From NCBI GenBank assembly GCA_015491615.1, contig WFVN01000286.1, positions 1 through 9,576 of the forward strand: 9,576 nucleotides of DNA, in the 5' to 3' direction. The translations under genes and the position numbers were made by a program. This document shows, in pieces, positions 1 to 5,865 of the stretch (positions within the stretch are counted from its first letter, which is position 1; each line of letters begins with the position of its first letter). The notes under the pieces were generated by a model that saw nothing but the letters and a program-made list of their open reading frames with translations, had not been told where the DNA came from and searched no databases. Origin of the DNA: Gammaproteobacteria bacterium (GTDB taxonomy: Bacteria; Pseudomonadota; Gammaproteobacteria; S012-40).

Positions 1-1
1 C

Positions 2-733
2 CTCTACCAGACCCCCACCCACCCCTGCGGTTATTTCGACGACCGCCCCGCCGTCAGCCGCTTCGTGGACCCGCGCGTGGCCATGGACCCGCGCCTCTAC
101 GGCCAGCTCATGGAACTGGGCTTCCGGCGCAGTGGCGAGCAGGTGTACCGCCCCGCCTGCCCGGGCTGCTCGGCCTGCCGCTCGGCGCGCATCCCGGTGG
201 CGGCGTTCCGCCCCAACCGCAGCCAACGCCGCGCCCTGCGCGCCAACGCCGGGGTGACCGCGAAGCCCCGCCCGGCCGGCTTCATCCCCGAGCACTACGA
301 ACTTTACCTGCGCTACGTGCGCGGCCGCCACGCGGGGGGCGGCATGGACGAGGACGACCCGGCCAAGTTCCTCGGTTTCCTCACCGCCTCCTGGAGCGAT
401 ACCCGGTTTCTGGAGCTGCGCGAGGACGGGCGCCTGCTGGCTGTGGCCGTCACCGACGTCACCCCGGTGGGCCTCTCCGCGGTCTACACCTTCTTCGACC
501 CGGACCTGGGCGGGCGCAGCCTGGGTACCCTGGCCATCCTCATGCAACTACGCTGGGCGCAGGAACTGGGCCTGCCCTACCTCTATCTGGGGTACTGGAT
601 CGAGGGGCATCCGAAAATGGACTACAAACGCCGCTTCCGCCCCCTGGAGATCTACGACGCCGGGGCGTGGGGCAGGCTCGGCCCGGACAGGCAGGCCACC
701 GAGGGGCCGGCCGCCGCGGCCACTTCTTCGTAG
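2..733 (+). CDS. bpt: Aspartate/glutamate leucyltransferase (Bpt), 5' end missing
   Basis: Cytosolic aminoacyl-tRNA-protein transferase that adds Leu from leucyl-tRNA to proteins with N-terminal Asp or Glu, marking them for ClpS/ClpAP degradation (N-degron pathway, known for the Bpt family). The open frame enters from the left edge with first complete codon at base 2, so the start and probably only about 10-20 residues are missing; 243 residues are visible. The N-terminal family signature (T-P-x-H-P-C-x-Y, Cys9 of the visible part) is present, followed by the Cys cluster CPGCSAC (Cys53, Cys56, Cys59) and the C-terminal acetyltransferase-like (GNAT) region with SAVYTFFDPD and YLGYWIEGHPKMDYK. 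GTG and ATG codons at 65 and 83 are internal and not the start. After the point where family members usually end (RPLEIY plus about 10 residues) there are about 18 extra residues rich in Gly/Ala, lying antisense to the next gene. Function is confident; the tail is probably not conserved. Confidence 0.93.
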   Translation, partial: LYQTPTHPCGYFDDRPAVSRFVDPRVAMDPRLYGQLMELGFRRSGEQVYRPACPGCSACRSARIPVAAFRPNRSQRRALRANAGVTAKPRPAGFIPEHYELYLRYVRGRHAGGGMDEDDPAKFLGFLTASWSDTRFLELREDGRLLAVAVTDVTPVGLSAVYTFFDPDLGGRSLGTLAILMQLRWAQELGLPYLYLGYWIEGHPKMDYKRRFRPLEIYDAGAWGRLGPDRQATEGPAAAATSS

Positions 734-1692
734 AGGCGCGCCGCCTCGTGCTCGTGGCGGCGCGAGAAGTGGATGGGAATCACCCGCTTCACCCCCGCCT
801 CGCGTGCCAGAGACCCCGCCTGGGCAGTGGTGAGATGGGCCTTGGCGGCGGCCAGTGGCGCCTCGTCGGCACTGAACGGGGCCTCGATGAACAGGTAGTC
901 CGCGCCACGCGCCAGCTCGACGATGCGGCGGGCGTTATCGTCGTGGTAGCGGCAGTCCACCACGTAGGCCAGGCGCATCCCCGGCACCACCCGCAAGACC
1001 TCACGCCGCAGATTCCCCAAGGGCAGGCGACGCATGCCCGAGCCCGACGGTACGTCGATGGGCGTGTCGTCGGGCCGATCGGCGAGGACGGCCGCCTTCA
1101 AAGTCCGCAGCCACGGCCCGGTGGGCAGGCCCAGGGCATCCAGGCGGTTCTTCCACACGTTCACGTGCCGCCCCTCCTCCAGGGCGAAGGCAAGGACCGG
1201 GATGCCGTGGTCCAGCAGGGCGGCGCGCACGGTGAGGCCCGGCTCCGTCAGCAGGATCCCGTCCCTGCATGGCCGCTCATGGTGCTCGACGACCCGAAAG
1301 CGGGCCTTCATGGAAAACACCGTCTGCTGCAGACGGGCGCCGTCCCACTCCCAGGCGTGGATCGCCATGTCCTCGGCATAGTTGCCCACCAGGTTCCAGG
1401 TGTAACCCTGCAGGCGGTGGGCGAGGTGATCGGTGAACCCCGGCGGGCCGTACAGATCGAGACGTTCGCGCCGCGCCAGGGTCACCCGCAGGAGGCGGTC
1501 GAAACCGTAGAAGTGGTCCATGTGGGCGTGGCTGACGAAGACTTGGCTCACGCGCAGGAGGGCGCGGTTGGCGAGGGCGTCGATGTCGCCGAGGTCCAGG
1601 AGCAGGGCGCGCCGGCGGAAGCGGAAGTCCACGAACAGCACCGGATCGGAGAAGGCCTCGTTGACCAGGCGGGGCAGGAAGCTGGGTTTCAC
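652..1692 (-). CDS. RNase Z-like metallo-beta-lactamase-fold hydrolase
   Basis: Predicted Zn-dependent hydrolase of the RNase Z (COG1234-type) branch of the metallo-beta-lactamase fold, 346 residues. The signature HxHxDH is seen as SHAHMDH (His55, His57, Asp59, His60). Later candidate metal ligands are His162 in LLDHGIP, Asp246 in VVDCRYHDDN and His308 in PIHFSRRH; His286 in HLTTAQAG matches the catalytic-loop histidine region of RNase Z. All metal-site residues appear intact, so an active enzyme is expected. Its substrate is less clear: it is not a close match to classic ElaC (whose motif is usually THLHGDH), and may be a tRNA 3'-processing enzyme or another phosphodiesterase. The GTG start at 1692 is the only usable start before an in-frame TGA about 70 bases upstream; no good ribosome-binding site is visible. 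It is convergent with bpt, overlapping it by 82 bp, and divergent from the phosphatidyltransferase gene. Confidence 0.88.
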   Translation of the reverse strand: MKPSFLPRLVNEAFSDPVLFVDFRFRRRALLLDLGDIDALANRALLRVSQVFVSHAHMDHFYGFDRLLRVTLARRERLDLYGPPGFTDHLAHRLQGYTWNLVGNYAEDMAIHAWEWDGARLQQTVFSMKARFRVVEHHERPCRDGILLTEPGLTVRAALLDHGIPVLAFALEEGRHVNVWKNRLDALGLPTGPWLRTLKAAVLADRPDDTPIDVPSGSGMRRLPLGNLRREVLRVVPGMRLAYVVDCRYHDDNARRIVELARGADYLFIEAPFSADEAPLAAAKAHLTTAQAGSLAREAGVKRVIPIHFSRRHEHEAARLYEEVAAAAGPSVACLSGPSLPHAPAS

Positions 1693-1756
1693 CGGCGGAT
1701 GAGGCTCGAAGAGGGGCAGGTGGTATTCCCGACAAGTCTGCGCGGGGTGTCAGGAA

Positions 1757-1765
1757 TGCTAACAT
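1757..1765 (+). promoter_or_regulatory. Possible extended -10 promoter of the phosphatidyltransferase operon
   Basis: TGCTAACAT fits the extended -10 pattern TGnTAnnnT and lies 51 bases before the chosen ATG at 1817. No good -35 hexamer is visible at 17-18 bases upstream. The region between the two divergent genes (1693-1816) is less GC-rich here than the surrounding coding DNA. Judged from pattern only. Confidence 0.33.
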
Positions 1766-1816
1766 ATGGGCCAATGTGCCTTTGCAACCCCCTTTCAGGA
1801 TAGGGAAACGTCCGAC

Positions 1817-2455
1817 ATGGCCAACCTCATCACCTCCATCCGGTTCGTGTTGCTGTTCATCCTCGTGGCCATGGCCTACCTGGCCCCGCCCCACTGGCAG
1901 TTGGTCAACCCCGTCCTGCTGCTGGTGATCATCGCCCTGGACGGGCTCGACGGCTACGTGGCCCGCAAGCGGGGCGAGTCCTCCGCCTTCGGCTCCGCCT
2001 ACGACATCGCCGTGGACCGGGTGGTGGAGAACGTCCTGTGGATCGTGTTGGCCGACCTGGAACTGGTGCCCATCTGGGTCTCCCTGGTGTTCATCACCCG
2101 TGGGATCCTGGTGGACACCATCCGCGCCCAGGGGATGCAGGAAGGCAAGACGGCCTTCGAGATGATGCGCTCGCCCCTGGGCCGTTTCCTCGTCTCCGGT
2201 CGCTTCATGCGCGGTTTCTACGGCGCGGTGAAAGCGGTCACCTTCGCCTGGGTACTCCTCTTCCAGCCCATCCCCACGCTCTATCCCGAATTCTGGAGCC
2301 AGTGGGCGGACGTGGTGGACGCCGTCACCCACGTGCTGGTGTACGTCTCCGTGGCGGTGTGCCTGATCCGCGGCGTGCCGGTGGTGTGGGAGTTCTACGC
2401 CTACGAGATGCGCGAGCAGCGCCGCCGCCTCAAGGGCGTGGAAGGGAATCGTTGA
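1817..2455 (+). CDS. CDP-alcohol phosphatidyltransferase (PgsA-like)
   Basis: Integral membrane enzyme that transfers a phosphatidyl group from CDP-diacylglycerol to an alcohol acceptor, releasing CMP. The complete family motif D-x2-D-G-x2-A-R-x8-G-x3-D-x3-D is present: Asp42, Asp45, Gly46, Ala49, Arg50, Gly59, Asp63, Asp67, with all four metal/catalytic Asp kept. Hydrophobic segments lie near residues 8-24, 30-42, 72-97, 134-152 and 164-182, consistent with a small multi-pass protein of 212 residues. The start is ATG 1817, giving the typical N-terminus (NLITSIRF then a membrane segment) with an AGGG about 11 bases upstream; an in-frame ATG at 1766 would add 17 residues with no family resemblance. 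The acceptor cannot be read from the sequence; glycerol-3-phosphate (phosphatidylglycerophosphate synthesis) is the default guess, supported by the coupled HAD phosphatase downstream. Its stop overlaps the next start (TGATG). Confidence 0.88.
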   Translation: MANLITSIRFVLLFILVAMAYLAPPHWQLVNPVLLLVIIALDGLDGYVARKRGESSAFGSAYDIAVDRVVENVLWIVLADLELVPIWVSLVFITRGILVDTIRAQGMQEGKTAFEMMRSPLGRFLVSGRFMRGFYGAVKAVTFAWVLLFQPIPTLYPEFWSQWADVVDAVTHVLVYVSVAVCLIRGVPVVWEFYAYEMREQRRRLKGVEGNR

Positions 2456-3102
2456 TGGGGCTGGCCCTGTTCGATGCGGACGGCACCCTGTTCCCCAATC
2501 CCAGCTCCGAGTCCCGCTTCATCCGCCACTTGATGCGCCGCGGCCGGCTCGGCCCGGCGCAGCTCTATCACGCCTGCGCCTTCATGGTGCGGGCCTGGCC
2601 CTGTTACGGGCGCCACGTGGGCCGCAAGAACAAGGCCTATCTGTGCGGGTTGGAAGAAGGGGAAATCGCCGAACTGGCGCGCGATTTCGTGCGTGCCGAG
2701 ATCGTCCCCCTGTTGCGTCCCGAGTTGTTGGATCGGATCCGCGAACACCGGGAGCGCGGCGACCATCTGGTCCTCCTCACCGGCACCCTGGAATTCATCG
2801 CCCGGCCCCTGGCCGAGCACCTGGCGATGGACGAGGTCGTCGCCACCCGCCCGGCGATTCGTGACGGGCGTTTCACCGCCGACCCGCCCCTGCGCCACCC
2901 CCTGGGGCTGGAGAAACTGGACCTGGCCCGGGACCTGGGCCAGCGCCTGGGGATCCCCGCCAGTGCCTGGACCGCCTACGGTGACTCCCGCTACGACATC
3001 CCCCTGCTGGAACACTGCGGCCAAGCGGTGGTGGTGACGCCGGACGCCCACCTGGCCGCGCTCGCCGAGGCGCGCGGTTGGGAGATCCTCAACGCAGACT
3101 GA
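2455..3102 (+). CDS. HAD superfamily (subfamily IB) phosphatase
   Basis: Predicted Mg-dependent phosphomonoesterase, 215 residues, of the HAD subfamily IB group that includes SerB, PgpC and CicA-like proteins. All four HAD motifs are visible: nucleophile motif FDADGT (Asp7, Asp9), LLTGT (Thr109), Lys154 in LGLEKLDLA, and YGDSRYDIPLL (Asp177, Asp181). A helical cap lies between motifs I and II (about residues 17-95). The ATG shares one base with the stop of the phosphatidyltransferase (TGATG), with GGAAGG just upstream, indicating translational coupling. Because a phosphatidyltransferase using a phosphorylated acceptor makes a phosphate ester that must be removed, a role like phosphatidylglycerophosphatase C is an attractive inference; phosphoserine or another small phosphate remains possible. 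The last 14 bases overlap the end of the convergent lipoprotein gene. Confidence 0.87.
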   Translation: MGLALFDADGTLFPNPSSESRFIRHLMRRGRLGPAQLYHACAFMVRAWPCYGRHVGRKNKAYLCGLEEGEIAELARDFVRAEIVPLLRPELLDRIREHRERGDHLVLLTGTLEFIARPLAEHLAMDEVVATRPAIRDGRFTADPPLRHPLGLEKLDLARDLGQRLGIPASAWTAYGDSRYDIPLLEHCGQAVVVTPDAHLAALAEARGWEILNAD

Positions 3103-3559
3103 GGAAATCGTTCCTCTCCGTTTCCTCGTTCTCGGGAAGAGGTGGTGCGAAACGACCGCAATCCAGGTGTCCCTCGGCCCAGTGGGAAACCAACTCCGCT
3201 TCCTCCTTCCACCCCTTGCGCGCCACCAGGACGGTCAGGCGCGTGGCTCCGTCCTCCGCCCGGGTGCGCGCCAGCCAATGCAAGGACTCCCCCGTCTTGC
3301 CGAACACGTCCGCCAGGACGACCTCGCCGGTGCGGCGGCTCTTGTCCCGATGGTCGTGGACTACCAATTGTCGGCGCGTGGGCTGTTCCATGAAACAATA
3401 ACGGAGGCCGTCCAGGATGCGCCGGTGGACGGTGGCGTAGTCGGCCTCCACCCGCGCCTCCAAGGTGGCGGCCGGATGCTCGCTCACTCGCTGGCGGTCC
3501 ATGGGCGCGGCGCAAGCGGCAAGGAGCGCCGCCACGATCAGGATGGTGCTTCGGTACAT
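3089..3559 (-). CDS. Small lipoprotein of unknown function
   Basis: Predicted 156-residue lipoprotein. The N-terminus is a short lipoprotein signal peptide (Arg3, hydrophobic residues 5-15) ending in the lipobox LAAC, so Cys16 would be lipidated; Ala at the +2 position favours the outer membrane over the inner membrane in proteobacteria. The mature part is a single mixed alpha/beta domain with two further Cys residues, Cys55 (LRYCF) and Cys134 (HLDCGRF), which could form a disulfide in the periplasm. I do not recognise the family. The ATG start is firm: GAGGGGGGAG sits directly before it and the signal peptide begins there. The gene is monocistronic, divergent from the flavoprotein reductase and convergent with the HAD phosphatase, with which it shares 14 bases at the 3' end. 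The C-terminal tail is acidic and looks disordered (PPLPENEETE). Confidence 0.82.
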   Translation of the reverse strand: MYRSTILIVAALLAACAAPMDRQRVSEHPAATLEARVEADYATVHRRILDGLRYCFMEQPTRRQLVVHDHRDKSRRTGEVVLADVFGKTGESLHWLARTRAEDGATRLTVLVARKGWKEEAELVSHWAEGHLDCGRFAPPLPENEETERNDFLSLR

Positions 3560-3582
3560 GCTCCCCCCTCGTCTTTATTTCT

Positions 3583-3611
3583 ATCCTCACGCCCTCCCCC
3601 GGTCATGTCAA
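3583..3611 (-). promoter_or_regulatory. Possible promoter of the lipoprotein gene
   Basis: On the minus strand a perfect -35 hexamer TTGACA (3606-3611) is followed, 17 bases on, by GAGGAT (3583-3588), only 3 of 6 to the -10 consensus. It would give a very short leader of about 16 bases that includes the ribosome-binding site of the lipoprotein gene. The -35 is good, the -10 is poor. Confidence 0.3.
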
Positions 3612-3659
3612 ACGGCAAGCTCGCCCACGGGCGTCTAAACTGGGGCGGCGGGGAAACCT

Positions 3660-3664
3660 GGAGG
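3660..3664 (+). promoter_or_regulatory. Ribosome-binding site fixing the GTG start of the reductase
   Basis: GGAGG (continuing GGAGGAAAT) lies 10 bases before the GTG at 3675. No ATG in the same frame has a comparable site, so the GTG start is preferred. Confidence 0.7.
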
Positions 3665-3674
3665 AAATCGCCCG

Positions 3675-5327
3675 GTGAGCCTGCATGTGGACGAGGAAGA
3701 ACGACGCAGTCTGAAACGACGGCTCGACGCCCTGGGCGCCCCCGTACGCCTGGTGTTCTTCACCCAGCGCCACCCCTGCGCCACCTGCCGTGAGCAACAA
3801 CGCCTCCTGGAGGGCCTGGCCGGACTGTCCGACAAGGCGCGCCTGGAGATCCACCGCCTGGAGGACGACGCCGAACTGGCCGAGGCCCTGGGCATCGACA
3901 AGGTGCCCGGCCTGGCGGTGCTCGGCGCCAAGGACTACGGCGTGCGCTTCTTCGGCGTCACCGGGGGCTACGAGCTGGAATCCCTGTTGGTGGCCATGGA
4001 ACGTGCGGCGCGGGGCGAATCCGACCTGCCGCCGCGCCTGGAAGACTGGGTGCGGCGCATCGACGAGCCCCTGCACCTGGAGATCCTCGTCACCCTCACC
4101 TGTCCCTACTGCCCGCGCATGGTGTATCTGGCGCACCAACTGGCCATCGCCAACGACCACATCCGCGCGGACATGGTCAACGCCCCCGAGTTTCCCCAGC
4201 TCATCCAACGCTACGAAGTGAGCGGCGTACCCCTCACGGTGGTGGACGGACGCCCCGCCTTCGAGGGGGCCCTGCCGCCGGAAGACGCCGTGCTGGAGAT
4301 CCTGCGCCTCGCCCGCCCCGACCTCTACGAAGCCCTGGACGACGAACTGCGCCGCGCCCGGGGGGAGAACGTGGCGCGCGAGGCGCGCCCCGACGAGCCC
4401 TACGACGTACTCGTCGTCGGCGCCGGACCGGCCGCCGTCACCGCCGCCATCTACGCGGTGCGCAAAGACCTGCGGGTGGCCGTCCTGGGCGACCGCCCCG
4501 GGGGGCAGATCAACAACACCGCGCGCATCGAGAATTGGCCCGGCATCCCCGCCGTCAGCGGCCAGGAGCTGGCGGAGATGTTCCGCGACCACCTGGAACA
4601 CTACCCAGTGGCGGAGCGCTTCCACGTGCGGGTTGAGCGGGTGGAGAAGGACGGGGACGGCTTCGCCGCCGTCACCGATACGGGCGAGCGTTTCCGGGCG
4701 CGCACGGTGGTCTATTGCGCCGGCAAGCGCTACCGCACCCTGGGGGTGCCCGGCGAGGACCGTTTCATCGGCCGCGGCATCGGCTTCTGCGCCACCTGCG
4801 ACGCGCCCCTCTACCGGGGCAAGGACGTGGCCGTGATCGGCGGCGGCAACTCCGCCTTCACCGGCGCCCGGGACCTGCTCCCCTTCGCCCGCACCATCCA
4901 CCTGATCCACATCCTGGACGAATTCCAGGCCGATCCGGTGTTGGTGGAGGAAGTCCTCGCCTCCCCCCAGGTACGGGTGCACAAACCGCGCAAGGTGACT
5001 GCCTTCCTGGGCAAGAACAAGCTGTGCGGGGTGCGGCTGCGGGCCCTGGACAGCGACGCCCGCGAGGACCTGAAGGTGGATGGAGTGTTCATCGAGATCG
5101 GCCTGATCCCCAACAGCGATCCGGTGAAGGACCTGGTGGCCCTCAACGAACACGGCGAGATCCCGGTGGACCGCAGCGGCGCCACCGCCGTGCCGGGGCT
5201 GTTCGCCGCCGGGGACGTCACCGACGAGCCGGAGAAGCAGATCGTGGTGGCGGCGGGCGCCGGGGCCAAGGCGGCCTTGGCGGCGCACCGCCACTTGCGG
5301 GCGGGACGCCCAGGCGGGGCGTCATGA
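3675..5327 (+). CDS. AhpF-like flavoprotein disulfide reductase with two CxxC thioredoxin folds
   Basis: Cytosolic FAD/NAD(P)H-dependent disulfide reductase, 550 residues, arranged like AhpF: a double thioredoxin-fold N-terminal half joined to a thioredoxin-reductase-like half. Fold 1 has CATC (Cys35, Cys38) and a cis-Pro motif KVPGL; fold 2 has CPYC (Cys143, Cys146) and GVPLT. The reductase half has the FAD motif GAGPAA (249-254), GGQI, the redox pair CATC (Cys372, Cys375), the pyridine-nucleotide motif GGGNSA (389-394) and the C-terminal FAD motif GLFAAGD (Asp514). In AhpF proper only fold 2 carries a redox CxxC; here both do, as in archaeal-type protein disulfide oxidoreductases (PDO). The length is slightly above the AhpF norm of about 520. 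The partner is not shown: no AhpC or other peroxiredoxin is adjacent. It could feed a peroxiredoxin, a thioredoxin/PDO client or other disulfide substrates. The gene seems to be alone in its transcript. Confidence 0.9.
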   Translation: MSLHVDEEERRSLKRRLDALGAPVRLVFFTQRHPCATCREQQRLLEGLAGLSDKARLEIHRLEDDAELAEALGIDKVPGLAVLGAKDYGVRFFGVTGGYELESLLVAMERAARGESDLPPRLEDWVRRIDEPLHLEILVTLTCPYCPRMVYLAHQLAIANDHIRADMVNAPEFPQLIQRYEVSGVPLTVVDGRPAFEGALPPEDAVLEILRLARPDLYEALDDELRRARGENVAREARPDEPYDVLVVGAGPAAVTAAIYAVRKDLRVAVLGDRPGGQINNTARIENWPGIPAVSGQELAEMFRDHLEHYPVAERFHVRVERVEKDGDGFAAVTDTGERFRARTVVYCAGKRYRTLGVPGEDRFIGRGIGFCATCDAPLYRGKDVAVIGGGNSAFTGARDLLPFARTIHLIHILDEFQADPVLVEEVLASPQVRVHKPRKVTAFLGKNKLCGVRLRALDSDAREDLKVDGVFIEIGLIPNSDPVKDLVALNEHGEIPVDRSGATAVPGLFAAGDVTDEPEKQIVVAAGAGAKAALAAHRHLRAGRPGGAS

Positions 5328-5338
5328 AGGAAAGAGGT

Positions 5339-5647
5339 TCAGAAGCGGGGCCGCCAGGTCCCCGGGAGGGCGGCCATGTCCTCCTCGCGGATGCGACCGT
5401 TGACGAACAAAGACTCCACCGCCTCCCGCGCCAAGGGGGTTTCCTCCCCGTCCGGGCCCAGGTAGAGCCACTCGTCCTGGAAACACAGCTCGAAGATGGT
5501 GACCATGATGTCATCGAAACGGATGGCGTACTCGCGCGCCAGCCGCGACAGATCCTCGCTGGTCAGCGGCCGTCCCAGTTTCTGGTATTCCTCCGCCGCC
5601 AGGGCCTCCAGGGCCACGTCCCACTTGGGGACATCCACGTCGGGCAT
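5339..5647 (-). CDS. Small acidic protein of unknown function
   Basis: A 102-residue, acidic, mostly helical-looking protein without signal peptide or membrane segment; I do not recognise a family. A distinctive core spans residues 25-62: GRPLTSEDLSRLAREYAIRF, then a hydrophobic stretch with Cys55 and an aromatic cluster around Trp60. It ends with an RIREEDMAALPG segment. I prefer ATG 5647 because AGGAG stands 6 bases upstream; ATG 5665 would add six residues (MTQEHD) with a weaker site, and longer upstream extensions run through the promoter region. The gene is convergent with the reductase (11 bases between stops, no overlap) and divergent from pgm. GC-rich third positions match neighbouring genes, which supports it being real. 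A small regulator or adaptor is possible but not shown. Confidence 0.72.
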   Translation of the reverse strand: MPDVDVPKWDVALEALAAEEYQKLGRPLTSEDLSRLAREYAIRFDDIMVTIFELCFQDEWLYLGPDGEETPLAREAVESLFVNGRIREEDMAALPGTWRPRF

Positions 5648-5653
5648 GTCGTG

Positions 5654-5658
5654 CTCCT
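5654..5658 (-). promoter_or_regulatory. Ribosome-binding site deciding the start of the small acidic protein
   Basis: AGGAG on the minus strand, 6 bases before ATG 5647. The alternative ATG at 5665 lies just upstream and would place this site inside the coding region. Confidence 0.6.
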
Positions 5659-5694
5659 GTGTCATGGGCCTACCCCGGGTCGTTCGATGCCGTT

Positions 5695-5703
5695 TGTTAA
5701 TAT
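5695..5703 (+). promoter_or_regulatory. Candidate extended -10 promoter for pgm
   Basis: TGTTAATAT fits the extended -10 pattern TGnTAnnnT on the plus strand. It shares bases with the minus-strand -10 element, so the two divergent promoters would compete or be co-controlled. No clear -35. It would give a leader of about 150 bases before pgm, containing the small ORF at 5734. Confidence 0.35.
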
Positions 5704-5727
5704 AGACCTCCGCTGCATGGATGAGAA
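5699..5727 (-). promoter_or_regulatory. Candidate promoter of the small acidic protein gene
   Basis: Minus-strand -35 TTCTCA (5722-5727, 4 of 6) and -10 TATATT (5699-5704, 5 of 6) are separated by 17 bases and would start transcription about 45 bases before ATG 5647. This is one of the few AT-rich patches in the window, and it overlaps the candidate plus-strand promoter for pgm. Confidence 0.45.
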
Positions 5728-5733
5728 GGCGAC

Positions 5734-5865
5734 ATGACCCTTCCCCACGACGATATCTCCACCATTCGTCTTCCGGAGACCTCACCTTCGGCCTGCACCG
5801 CTTTTGCTCCGGCCCCCCGGCTCTTTGCTCCCCCACACTTGAAAATCCACAGGATGCGCGCATGA
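5734..5865 (+). CDS. Possible 43-codon leader ORF overlapping the pgm start
   Basis: ATG at 5734 opens a 43-codon frame whose TGA (5863-5865) overlaps the pgm ATG (5862-5864) as ATGA, the classical arrangement for translational coupling. AAGG lies 4 bases before its ATG, a slightly short spacing. The peptide is rich in Pro, Ala and Ser, with no signal peptide or known motif. About one third of third positions are A or T, clearly more than in the neighbouring genes, so it is not typical coding sequence for this genome. It may be a leader peptide, or just an untranslated leader in which the frame is open by chance. Confidence 0.3.
   Translation: MTLPHDDISTIRLPETSPSACTAFAPAPRLFAPPHLKIHRMRA

Noticed and set aside
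667..1803. Plus-strand open frame (378 codons) opposite the RNase Z-like gene
   Set aside because: The minus strand carries the HxHxDH family motif and a coherent protein; the plus frame is rich in Gln, His, Gly and Val without motifs.
1766..1816. Upstream ATG extending the phosphatidyltransferase by 17 residues
   Set aside because: The extra residues do not resemble the family N-terminus, no ribosome-binding site precedes it, and the segment overlaps the likely promoter leader.
3603..5294. Long minus-strand open frame (563 codons) opposite the flavoprotein reductase
   Set aside because: It mirrors a gene whose family motifs are complete. Long antisense frames arise in GC-rich DNA because stop codons are rare; the translation is rich in Gly, His, Val and Gln with no domain.
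5349..5375. Inverted repeat GGCCGCC/GGCGGCC just after the reductase stop
   Set aside because: The stem is 7 bp but no T run follows on the plus strand, and it lies within the coding end of the small acidic protein; not enough to call a terminator.
5773..5812. Inverted repeat CCGGAG/CTCCGG in the pgm leader, considered as a riboswitch or attenuator
   Set aside because: Only 6 bp with a 28-base loop, no known riboswitch core recognised, and such pairs are common in GC-rich DNA.
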